From JAAFHN01 sp031421855 (GTDB lineage Bacteria > Pseudomonadota > Gammaproteobacteria > Burkholderiales > Burkholderiaceae_C), in NCBI GenBank assembly GCA_031421855.1, contig JANOPN010000026.1, positions 1 through 19,944 on the forward strand: a stretch of 19,944 nt of DNA. Direction: 5' to 3'. The notes under the pieces are model-generated. The model searched no databases, was not told the DNA's origin, and was given only the letters and a program-made list of their open reading frames with translations. Both the position numbers and the translations under genes were made by a program. Shown here in pieces: positions 13,256 to 19,780 of this stretch. Each line of letters begins with the position of its first letter. The stretch's first letter is position 1.

Positions 13256-14832
13256 GCCTGCGCCCATGCGCGCGAGCGCTCAACCGCTTGTCGCCAGCGC
13301 GCGAGTTTGGCAGCACGCTCGGCTGCGCTGATTTGGGGCTTGAACCGCGCCGCCTCTTGCCACTGGGCGCTGATTTGCGACGCGTTTTGCCACACGCCGA
13401 CCGCCAAACCAGCCAAATAGGCCGCGCCCAAGGCAGCGGTTTCGGTTTGAACGGGTCGCACCACGTCTACACCCAGCAAGTCAGCCTGAATTTGCATCAA
13501 GAGGTTGTTGTTGCTGGCGCCACCGTCAACCCGAAGCTCGGCCAGCGCGATGCCGCTGTCGAGCTGCATCGCTTCAAAAATATCAGCGGTTTGCAAGGCA
13601 ATGGCCTCCAACGCGGCGCGCGCGATGTGGGCCCGCGTGGTGCCTCGGGTCATGCCGACCAAGGTACCTCGGGCGTAGCCGTCCCAGTGGGGTGCACCCA
13701 AACCGGTGAATGCAGGCACCAGCATCACGTCGCCGGTGTCGCTCACGCTTGCGGCCAAGGCTTCTACGTCGCTTGCGCGCTCAATCAACTTCAAGCCGTC
13801 ACGCAGCCACTGAATGGTCGCGCCACCCATGAAGACGCTGCCCTCCAGCGCGTAAGCGGTTGGGTGTGGCGCGTCGTTTGGGCCGCGCCATGCCACGGTG
13901 CTGAGCAAGCGGTGTTTTGACGCAACCACCTGGGCACCCGTGTTCATGAGCATGAAGCAGCCCGTGCCGTACGTGTTTTTGGCCATGCCGGGCGCAAAAC
14001 AAGCTTGTCCAAACGTGGCAGCCTGCTGGTCGCCAGCGATGCCAGCGATCGGCAACCGTTGGCCCAACACCTCTGCGCTGCTGTGCGCGGCAACACCGCT
14101 GCTGGGAACCACCCGAGGCAGCACCGACGCCGGAACATTGAGGCGTTTGAGCAACTCGGCGTCCCACTGGCCGGCGTGGATGTTGAACAACAAGGTGCGA
14201 CTCGCGTTGCTGGCATCGGTCACATGGGCGTGGGCATTGGCATTGGCATTGTTCGCGCTCAGCTTGGCAATCAGCCACGAGTCGATCGTGCCAAATGCCA
14301 ACTCGCCGCGCGTCGCGCGAGCGCGCAACCCCGGCGTGTTGTCTAGCAACCACGCCAGTTTGGTACCGCTGAAGTAGGCGTCAAGCACCAAGCCGGTTCG
14401 CTCCTGAAACCATTCAGCGGCGCCTTCTGCGCGCAATTGATCGCATCGCCCAGCGGTGCGGCGGTCTTGCCAGACGATGGCCCGAGCCACCGGTTGCAGT
14501 GTCGCGCGGTCCCACAACACGGTGGTTTCGCGCTGATTGGTGATGCCAATGGCAACGATGGGTTTCGCCGGATTTGATCCTAAATATATAGCATCAGAGT
14601 CAATGGATACGAAGACCAAGGCCGATTTTTCTATGCAAATGCGTGCCACAGCCAGTTGCGTGGCCCAAATCTCGTTGGCATCGTGCTCAACCCACCCGGG
14701 TTGGGGGAAATGCTGCGCAAATTCAGTCTGGGCGCTACAAACCACCGCACCCAAGGCATCGAAGACGATCGCACGCGAGCTGGTCGTCCCTTGGTCAAGG
14801 GCCAAAATGAACGGGGCTTTGAATGCGGCCAT
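13252..14832 (-). CDS. glpK: Glycerol kinase with a repeat-derived insertion
   Basis: A 526-residue FGGY kinase that phosphorylates glycerol to sn-glycerol 3-phosphate using ATP, in the cytoplasm. Family blocks: ILALDQGTTSSRAIVFD (residues 9-25), GWVEHDANEIWATQ, AIGITNQRETTVLWDR, YFSGTKLAWLLDN, IAGDQQAATFGQ, KNTYGTGCFMLMNTG, PAFTGLGAPHWDGYARG and LRVDGGASNN. Start at 14832 follows GAGAGGA; codons further upstream (to 14928) run into the tgt gene. Two extra pieces stand out against E. coli GlpK: 15 residues at 71-85 (ALVFVSIDSDAIYLG), which derive from the dispersed R repeat, and about 6 residues in an Asn/Ala/His run (NANANAHAH) from a hexanucleotide repeat. No glpF or glpD is adjacent. It lies 22 bases after tgt. 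Catalytic blocks are intact, so it is probably active. Confidence 0.95.
   Translation of the reverse strand: MAAFKAPFILALDQGTTSSRAIVFDALGAVVCSAQTEFAQHFPQPGWVEHDANEIWATQLAVARICIEKSALVFVSIDSDAIYLGSNPAKPIVAIGITNQRETTVLWDRATLQPVARAIVWQDRRTAGRCDQLRAEGAAEWFQERTGLVLDAYFSGTKLAWLLDNTPGLRARATRGELAFGTIDSWLIAKLSANNANANAHAHVTDASNASRTLLFNIHAGQWDAELLKRLNVPASVLPRVVPSSGVAAHSSAEVLGQRLPIAGIAGDQQAATFGQACFAPGMAKNTYGTGCFMLMNTGAQVVASKHRLLSTVAWRGPNDAPHPTAYALEGSVFMGGATIQWLRDGLKLIERASDVEALAASVSDTGDVMLVPAFTGLGAPHWDGYARGTLVGMTRGTTRAHIARAALEAIALQTADIFEAMQLDSGIALAELRVDGGASNNNLLMQIQADLLGVDVVRPVQTETAALGAAYLAGLAVGVWQNASQISAQWQEAARFKPQISAAERAAKLARWRQAVERSRAWAQA
14233..14250. repeat. (GGCATT)3 tandem hexanucleotide in glpK
   Basis: Three perfect GGCATT units, preceded by a degenerate GGGCGT unit, encode Asn-Ala repeats (NANANAHAH) on the minus strand, at a surface loop before VTDASNASRT. 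A unit change would keep the reading frame. Confidence 0.7.
14578..14622 (-). repeat. R-family repeat fixed in frame inside glpK
   Basis: On the coding strand this 45-bp piece reads CCTTGGTCTTCG, then TATCCATTGACTC, then TGATGCTATATAT. By hand alignment it matches the intergenic R consensus (CTTGGTCACCGG, ATTCATTGGG, TTTGTTGCTATA) at about 27 of 38 positions. It coincides exactly with the 15 residues that GlpK has in excess of the E. coli protein between WATQ and AIGITNQRE. Confidence 0.65.
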
Positions 14833-14854
14833 GGGGGTCCTCTCAATCAAAAAT

Positions 14855-16015
14855 TCATTCAATTCCGCGTGCGCGATCCGCGCGAAATTGCTTGGCCCAG
14901 GCGGTGAATGTGCCTGCGTCAAGGGCATTGCGCATTTCTTGCATGAGGTTCAAGTAGTAGTGCAAGTTGTGAATGGACGCAAGCATCGGCCCGAGCATCT
15001 CGCCGCATTTGTCTAGGTGGTGCAGGTACGCGCGTGAAAATCCAGCGGTTGATTTGGCCTCGCCGCCCGAGCCTGCGCAGGCGTAGCAGCTGCAAGCCGG
15101 GTCGATTGGGCGCATGTCGGTCTTGTAGCGGGCGTTGCGAATTTTCAGGTCGCCGAATCGGGTGAAATAGTGGCCGTTTCGGGCGTTTCGGGTGGGCATC
15201 ACGCAGTCAAACATGTCGATGCCGTTTTCAACACCCGCTACCAAATCTTCGGGTGTGCCCACACCCATGAGGTAGTGCGGCTTGTTGGGCGGCAGTTTGG
15301 GACCAATGTGCGACAAGACGCGCAACATGTCCTCTTTGGGCTCCCCCACGCTCAAGCCGCCCACCGCGATACCGGGAAAGTTGAGGGCCTCAAGCCCAGC
15401 GAGGGATTCGTCGCGCAGGCGCTCGAACATGCCGCCTTGCACGATTCCAAACAGGGCATTGGGGTTATTGAGTTGCGCAAACTCAGTTTGGCAGCGCGCG
15501 GCCCAGCGCAAGCTCAACGCCATGCTGTGATGGGCTTCGCGCTCCGTGGTGATTTTCCCTTTGGTCTCGTAGGGCGTGCATTCGTCAAACTGCATGGCGA
15601 TGTCGGAGTTGAGCACCGTCTGAATCTGCATGCTGACTTCGGGCGTCAAAAACAACTTGTCGCCATTGACGGGCGACGCGAAGTGAACACCCGCTTCGGT
15701 GATCTTGCGCATCTCGCCAAGCGACCAAACTTGAAAACCGCCGCTGTCGGTCAAAATCGGTTTGTGCCATTGCTCAAAGGCGTGCAGGCCGCCAAACTGG
15801 CGCATGATGTCTTGGCCAGGGCGCATCCACAGATGAAACGTATTGCCCAAAATGATTTGTGCGCCCATTGCTTCCAAAGACTGGGGCATCACGCCTTTGA
15901 CAGTGCCATAAGTGCCAACCGGCATGAAAATCGGTGTTTGGACGACTCCGTGGTTGAGCGTGAGGCGACCACGGCGCGCGTGGCCTTCGGTCTTGAGGAG
16001 TTCAAAATTCAGCAT
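14855..16015 (-). CDS. tgt: Queuine tRNA-ribosyltransferase (tRNA-guanine transglycosylase)
   Basis: A 386-residue enzyme that exchanges guanine-34 for preQ1 in GUN-anticodon tRNAs. Visible signatures: TPIFMPVGTYGTVKGV, ILGNTFHLWMRPG, TDSGGFQVWSLG with Asp90, GIVQGG, GGLSVGEP and FDCVMPTRNARNG with the nucleophile Asp270. The zinc site is Cys308, Cys310, Cys313 and His349. Compared with E. coli there is about a ten-residue Gly/Ala-rich insertion (AGSGGEAKSTAGF) right after Cys313, which is probably a lineage feature. Housekeeping function in the cytoplasm. It is the first gene of a minus-strand set tgt-glpK-DUF2256-photolyase with gaps of 22, overlap and 20 bases. Only about 50 bases separate its ATG from MITE copy 3, so its promoter may be partly reshaped by the element. 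Confidence 0.97.
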   Translation of the reverse strand: MLNFELLKTEGHARRGRLTLNHGVVQTPIFMPVGTYGTVKGVMPQSLEAMGAQIILGNTFHLWMRPGQDIMRQFGGLHAFEQWHKPILTDSGGFQVWSLGEMRKITEAGVHFASPVNGDKLFLTPEVSMQIQTVLNSDIAMQFDECTPYETKGKITTEREAHHSMALSLRWAARCQTEFAQLNNPNALFGIVQGGMFERLRDESLAGLEALNFPGIAVGGLSVGEPKEDMLRVLSHIGPKLPPNKPHYLMGVGTPEDLVAGVENGIDMFDCVMPTRNARNGHYFTRFGDLKIRNARYKTDMRPIDPACSCYACAGSGGEAKSTAGFSRAYLHHLDKCGEMLGPMLASIHNLHYYLNLMQEMRNALDAGTFTAWAKQFRADRARGIE

Positions 16016-16065
16016 GGAGGTCAGGTTGGCAGTCGTTAGGGCAATTGTCGTTCAGGTCAAATGAT

Positions 16066-16169
16066 CAGGACTGACGCAAAACCGCCCCAGCCGCGTTGCA
16101 GCTCCTAGCCGTGCTATTCGCACTGTCGTCGTCGCTGCGCCTTGCTGGGACAATTTTGTGTAAATCCTA
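16066..16169 (+). mobile_element. 104-bp MITE, copy 3
   Basis: Same orientation as copy 1 and almost identical to it across the interior (GCAGCTCCTAGCCGTGCTAT, CTGTCGTCGTCGCTGCGCC). Ends CAGGACTGACGCAAAAC and ATTTTGTGTAAATCCTA are more decayed. Flanks ATGAT (16061-16065) and TTGAT (16170-16174) match at four of five. It lies between divergent tgt and the LysR gene and is followed at once by repeat R4. Confidence 0.85.
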
Positions 16170-16177
16170 TTGATGTG

Positions 16178-16217
16178 TTTTTTATAGCAACAAACCCAAT
16201 AAATCCGGTGACCAAGA
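16178..16217 (-). repeat. Dispersed TATAGCAAC-family repeat, copy R4
   Basis: Minus strand: CTTGGTCACCGG, ATTTATTGGG, TTTGTTGCTATAAAAAA. It is bordered by a 10-bp direct repeat GATGTGTTTT at 16172-16181 and 16216-16225, which looks like an insertion footprint. It lies 36 bases upstream of the LysR start. Confidence 0.8.
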
Positions 16218-16253
16218 TGTGTTTTAACCTGATTTTTGCCATTTGAGCATGCC

Positions 16254-17162
16254 ATGGATAAGTTCAAGCAGATCGAAACCTTTGTCAGCATCGTTCGCAC
16301 CGGCAGTTTGAGTGCCGCGGCTCGGGCTGAGGGTGTTGCCGCAGCCATTGCGGGGCGACGCTTAGATGCGCTCGAGCAACGACTTGGCGTCAAACTGCTC
16401 GTGCGAACGACGCGCCGAATCAACCTAACGCCCGAGGGTGTTGGGTTTTTAGAGGATTGCCAACGACTATTGACCGATTGGGCTGACGCCGAAGGAGCCG
16501 TGAGTGCGGGTGGGCGGGTTGCCAAGGGGCAGCTTCGCGTCACCGCGCCAGCGGGCTTTGGGCGCAAACACGTTGCGCCGTTGATGCCCAAATTTCGCGA
16601 TTTGCACCCCGGCGTGCGCTTGAGCTTGGATTTGAGTGACCGGGTGGTTGACTTGAGCGCCGAGGGGTTTGATTGCGCCGTGCGGCTGGGTGACCTGCCA
16701 GACTCGTCGCTTGTGAGCACCCGCTTGGCTGACAACCGACGGCTTTGCGTTGCCACGCCGAAGTACCTGCGTCAGCATGGCCGGCCAGCAAAGCCTGCTG
16801 ACTTGCTCAAGTTTGATTGCCTGTGCTTGAGCTCAGAGGCCTCACAGTCGCGCGGCTGGGCGTTTAAATCTGGCGCTGACTTGGTGCACGTTAAGCCACT
16901 GTGCAGCATGGATTGCTCCGACGGACAGGTGTTGCACGAGTGGTGCCTGAGTGGGCACGGGATTGCGTGGCGCAGTTACTGGGAGGTGGCCGACGACATC
17001 GCGGCGGGTCGGTTGGTGAGCGTGCTCGGTGAGTTTGCCGCGCCGCCGAACGGTATTTTTGCGGTGTTTGCGCAGCGAAAGCATGCGCCGGTGCGGCTTC
17101 GTCTGTGGCTGGAGTTTTTGAAGTCCGAATTTGCCAAACCGGGCTTGTTTGGGCATCGGTGA
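16254..17162 (+). CDS. LysR-family transcriptional regulator (CrgA-like branch)
   Basis: A 302-residue regulator of standard length. The ATG at 16254 was chosen over a TTG at 16236 because MDKFKQIETFVSIVRTGSL is the normal LysR start. The winged HTH covers about residues 1-60 (SLSAAARAEGVAAAIAGRRL, then LEQRLGVKLLVRTTRRINLT). The effector domain starts GQLRVTAPAGFGRKHVAPL and includes VDLSAEGFDCAVRLGDLPDS, typical of the branch with CrgA/DmlR/YhjC-like proteins. Note that the HTH recognition helix has VAAAIAGRR where most relatives have a VSxxxVSRR pattern, with alanines replacing serines. The target is not identifiable: neighbours are tgt, divergent and housekeeping, and argS. Repeats fill its upstream region. 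No ribosome-binding site is obvious. Confidence 0.88.
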   Translation: MDKFKQIETFVSIVRTGSLSAAARAEGVAAAIAGRRLDALEQRLGVKLLVRTTRRINLTPEGVGFLEDCQRLLTDWADAEGAVSAGGRVAKGQLRVTAPAGFGRKHVAPLMPKFRDLHPGVRLSLDLSDRVVDLSAEGFDCAVRLGDLPDSSLVSTRLADNRRLCVATPKYLRQHGRPAKPADLLKFDCLCLSSEASQSRGWAFKSGADLVHVKPLCSMDCSDGQVLHEWCLSGHGIAWRSYWEVADDIAAGRLVSVLGEFAAPPNGIFAVFAQRKHAPVRLRLWLEFLKSEFAKPGLFGHR

Positions 17163-17180
17163 AGGGTTTTTGGCAAGTTA

Positions 17181-17227
17181 TTGGCACTTGGTCTGCGGAT
17201 TAATTGAGTTTGTTGCTATAAAAATAG
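17181..17227 (+). repeat. Dispersed TATAGCAAC-family repeat, copy R5
   Basis: TTGGCACTTGGTCTGCGGAT, then TAATTGAG, then TTTGTTGCTATAAAAATA. It starts shortly after the LysR stop and lies 39 bases upstream of argS. A second TTGGCA word 11 bases earlier (17170) points to a small internal duplication. The TATAAA inside could in principle serve as a -10 box, but no fitting -35 is seen. Confidence 0.8.
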
Positions 17228-17254
17228 GATCAATCTGGCGCTGGCCAAGTTCTC

Positions 17255-17260
17255 TAAAAT
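17255..17260 (+). promoter_or_regulatory. Candidate -10 box of argS
   Basis: TAAAAT ends six bases before the argS ATG, with no ribosome-binding site in between. The spacing fits transcription starting at the start codon. No clear -35 box at the matching distance. Confidence 0.3.
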
Positions 17261-17266
17261 CGAGCC

Positions 17267-18940
17267 ATGTTGATTGCCATTGAAGAACTCACCCAAGCCC
17301 TGCACGCCACATTGGAGGGCCTGTCGCCGGGTGCGGGAGCGCGAGCTGTTTTTGAGTCGCCCAAGCAAGCCGATCATGGCGACTTGGCCTCAACGGCAGC
17401 CATGCAATTGGCAAAGCCGCTGCGTCAAAACCCGCGAATGGTTGCGCAAAGCCTGATCGACGCGCTGAGTGCCACTTCGGCTGCGCAGACGTGGGTCGAG
17501 TCAATGGAAATTGCCGGCCCCGGTTTTGTCAACTTGCGACTGAAACCGCAGGCTAAACAAAGCGTTATTCCTCAAATTTTGAACGAAGGCGCAAGCTTTG
17601 GGCAGCAAGCCAGCAACGGCAAGCGTCTGATGGTTGAGTTTGTGTCGGCCAATCCCACGGGGCCTTTGCACTTGGGCCACGCTCGTCAAGCCGCGTTGGG
17701 CGACGCGATTTGTAACTTGTTTGCGAGCCAAGGCTGGCAAGTGTGGCGTGAGTTTTATTACAACGACGCGGGGGTGCAGATTCAAACCCTCGCGAATTCG
17801 GTGCAAATGCGGCTCAAAGGCTTCAAGCCCGGCGACGCGGCGTGGCCTGAGTCGGCTTACAACGGCGAGTACATTGCCGACATTGCCGCTGATTTTTTAG
17901 CTTCTAGCAGCGTACACGCCGATGACCGCGAGTTCACGGCCAATGGCGACATCAATGACATCGACAACATCAGCGCCTTCTCGGTCGCATACCTGCGCCA
18001 CGAGCAAGACTTGGATTTAAAGGCGTTTGCGCTCAAGTTTGATCATTACTACCTGGAATCAAGCCTCTACAGTGACGGCCGAGTAGACCGCGCCGTCGCA
18101 CAGCTGGTTGCCAACGGCAAGACCTATGAGCAAGACGGTGCGCTGTGGTTGCGCAGCACCGACTATGGCGACGACAAAGACCGTGTGATGCGCAAGGGCG
18201 ACGGCAACTATACGTATTTTGTGCCCGATGTGGCGTACCACGTTGCCAAATGGGAGCGCGGATTCACCAAAGTCATCAACATTCAAGGCACCGACCACCA
18301 CGGCACAATCGCCAGGGTTCGCGCCGGATTGCAGGCGACAGGTGTGGGCATTCCGCAAGGCTACCCCGACTATGTGCTGCATACGATGGTTCGGGTGGTC
18401 AGTGGCGGCGTTGAGGTCAAATTGTCTAAGCGCACGGGCGGGTATGTGACGCTGCGCGACTTAATCGAGTGGACAAGCAAAGATGCCGTTCGGTTCTTTT
18501 TGCTTTCGCGCAAGGCCGACACTGAGTACACATTTGATGTGGATTTGGCGGTGTCAAAAAGCGCTGAAAACCCCGTGTTTTATGTGCAGTACGCGCATGC
18601 GCGAATCAGCAAGGTGCTGCGTGACTGGGCGGGCGACTTAGCTGCCTTGCCACAGGCCGACTTGAGCGTGCTGACCAGCACGCCTGCGCTTGCGTTAATG
18701 GCGCATTTAGCCAAATACCCGTCGATGTTGTCAGGCGCTGCAGCGGATTTGGCCCCGCACGATGTGGGTTTTTATTTGCGTGAATTGGCCGCCGCGTATC
18801 ACAGCTACTATGACGCGGAGCGGATTTTGGTCGATGATCAAACCCTCAAGCTAGCCAGACTGGCTCTTGTTGCGGCCACGGCGCAGGTGTTGCGCAATGG
18901 CTTGGCCATGTTGGGCGTGAGTGCGCCGGAGCAAATGTAA
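17267..18940 (+). CDS. argS: Arginyl-tRNA synthetase
   Basis: A 557-residue class I synthetase that charges tRNA-Arg with arginine in the cytoplasm. The N-terminal Add-1 domain covers about residues 1-110. It is followed by VEFVSANPTGPLHLGHAR with the HIGH-type signature H135-L-G-H138, then FYYNDAGVQIQTLANSV and INIQGTDHHG. KLSKR (Lys385-Lys388) is the KMSK-type loop. The C-terminal anticodon-binding domain contains NPVFYVQYAHARIS and ends NGLAMLGVSAPEQM, both typical. Length is normal for betaproteobacteria. The stop overlaps the next start by one base (TAATG), so the SPOR gene is translated from the same message. The order argS - SPOR protein - dsbA is common in Burkholderiales. Confidence 0.97.
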   Translation: MLIAIEELTQALHATLEGLSPGAGARAVFESPKQADHGDLASTAAMQLAKPLRQNPRMVAQSLIDALSATSAAQTWVESMEIAGPGFVNLRLKPQAKQSVIPQILNEGASFGQQASNGKRLMVEFVSANPTGPLHLGHARQAALGDAICNLFASQGWQVWREFYYNDAGVQIQTLANSVQMRLKGFKPGDAAWPESAYNGEYIADIAADFLASSSVHADDREFTANGDINDIDNISAFSVAYLRHEQDLDLKAFALKFDHYYLESSLYSDGRVDRAVAQLVANGKTYEQDGALWLRSTDYGDDKDRVMRKGDGNYTYFVPDVAYHVAKWERGFTKVINIQGTDHHGTIARVRAGLQATGVGIPQGYPDYVLHTMVRVVSGGVEVKLSKRTGGYVTLRDLIEWTSKDAVRFFLLSRKADTEYTFDVDLAVSKSAENPVFYVQYAHARISKVLRDWAGDLAALPQADLSVLTSTPALALMAHLAKYPSMLSGAAADLAPHDVGFYLRELAAAYHSYYDAERILVDDQTLKLARLALVAATAQVLRNGLAMLGVSAPEQM

Positions 18941-19668
18941 TGAAGCATCGCACAGTGATTTCAATGAGTCGAATCAGCGCCCAGCGTGGCGGAACCATGC
19001 TGGGTTTCATCATCGGTGGCGTGGTTGGTGTGCTTGCGGCGTTGATCGTGGCTGTTTTCGTGGCGAAAGTCCCGGTGCCGTTTGTAAACAAGGCGGTTAA
19101 CCGCAACGCGGAGCAAGATGCGGCTGAGGCAGTCAAGAACAAGAACTGGGACCCAAACGCGCCGCTGGCCTCCAAACAACCAATCAAACCGGCCGCCGAG
19201 GTGAGCGGGGTTGTGGCTTCTGCTGCGGCCTCTTCGGCTGGAGTCGCGCCGACTGCGCCGCCCGCTGCCAGCAAAGCCACTGAAAAGCCGCCCGAAAAGA
19301 CAGTTGACAAGCCAGCTGCCAAGGCGACCTCGGCTGACCCGCTCGGTGACTTGGTGAAGGCTAAGACATCGGGTAGTCCAGCGGGCAACGCCTCCGGCGC
19401 CGCGCCAACTCCACCCGCAACCGCCAAGGATTCAGATTCATTTTTCGTACAAGCGGGTGCATACACCACGGCAGAAGATGCCGAGGCACAGCGCGGACGC
19501 TTGTCGCTTGGCGGCTTTGAGTCAAAGGTGAGCGAGCGCGAGGTGTCTGGGCGAACGGTATTTCGGGTTCGCATTGGCCCAATCGAGAAAAAGGCCGATG
19601 CCGACAAAACGCGCGAGCGTCTTGAAGCATTGGGTGTCGATGCCCGCGTGATGTCTGTCAGCCGATAG
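18940..19668 (+). CDS. SPOR-domain, FtsN-like membrane protein
   Basis: A 242-residue bitopic membrane protein. A short cytoplasmic basic tail is followed by GGTMLGFIIGGVVGVLAAL, a single membrane helix at about residues 18-42. A long Pro/Ala/Lys-rich periplasmic linker (residues 65-160) leads to a C-terminal SPOR domain from about residue 167 (FFVQAGAYTTAEDAEAQRG, then VFRVRIGPIEKKADADKTRE). SPOR domains bind denuded peptidoglycan at the division septum, and FtsN-like proteins with this layout trigger or support septal wall synthesis. The ATG at 18940 overlaps the argS stop (TAATG); an ATG at 18964 would remove eight residues without affecting domains. Whether it is the essential FtsN or an accessory SPOR protein cannot be told from sequence. 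Confidence 0.88.
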   Translation: MKHRTVISMSRISAQRGGTMLGFIIGGVVGVLAALIVAVFVAKVPVPFVNKAVNRNAEQDAAEAVKNKNWDPNAPLASKQPIKPAAEVSGVVASAAASSAGVAPTAPPAASKATEKPPEKTVDKPAAKATSADPLGDLVKAKTSGSPAGNASGAAPTPPATAKDSDSFFVQAGAYTTAEDAEAQRGRLSLGGFESKVSEREVSGRTVFRVRIGPIEKKADADKTRERLEALGVDARVMSVSR

Positions 19669-19697
19669 CGGATGACGTGCGTTACGCAGTTGAGGGC

Positions 19698-19725
19698 GGA
19701 ACTTGTTCCGCATTGCGTTGTCAAT
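19698..19725 (+). promoter_or_regulatory. Sigma-E-like promoter candidate upstream of dsbA
   Basis: GGAACTT (19698-19704), a 16-base spacer, then TCAAT (19721-19725) match the extracytoplasmic sigma-E pattern GGAACTT-N16-TCnnA. The end of the -10 is 55 bases before the dsbA ATG. The -35 lies inside a perfect palindrome, GCGGAAC-TT-GTTCCGC (19696-19711), which could instead be an operator or chance. Confidence 0.4.
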
Positions 19726-19780
19726 CGTCGTTGCCACCGCCAAATGGCGTGTGTGCCGCAAATTTTTGCAAGCTGGAGTC

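Noticed and set aside
13288..14353. Long plus-strand frames opposite glpK (210, 159 and 113 residues)
   Set aside because: No motifs; glpK covers the region with conserved kinase blocks.
14833..14928. 32-residue extension of GlpK
   Set aside because: Runs into tgt; the ATG at 14832 has GAGAGGA upstream and the family start follows directly.
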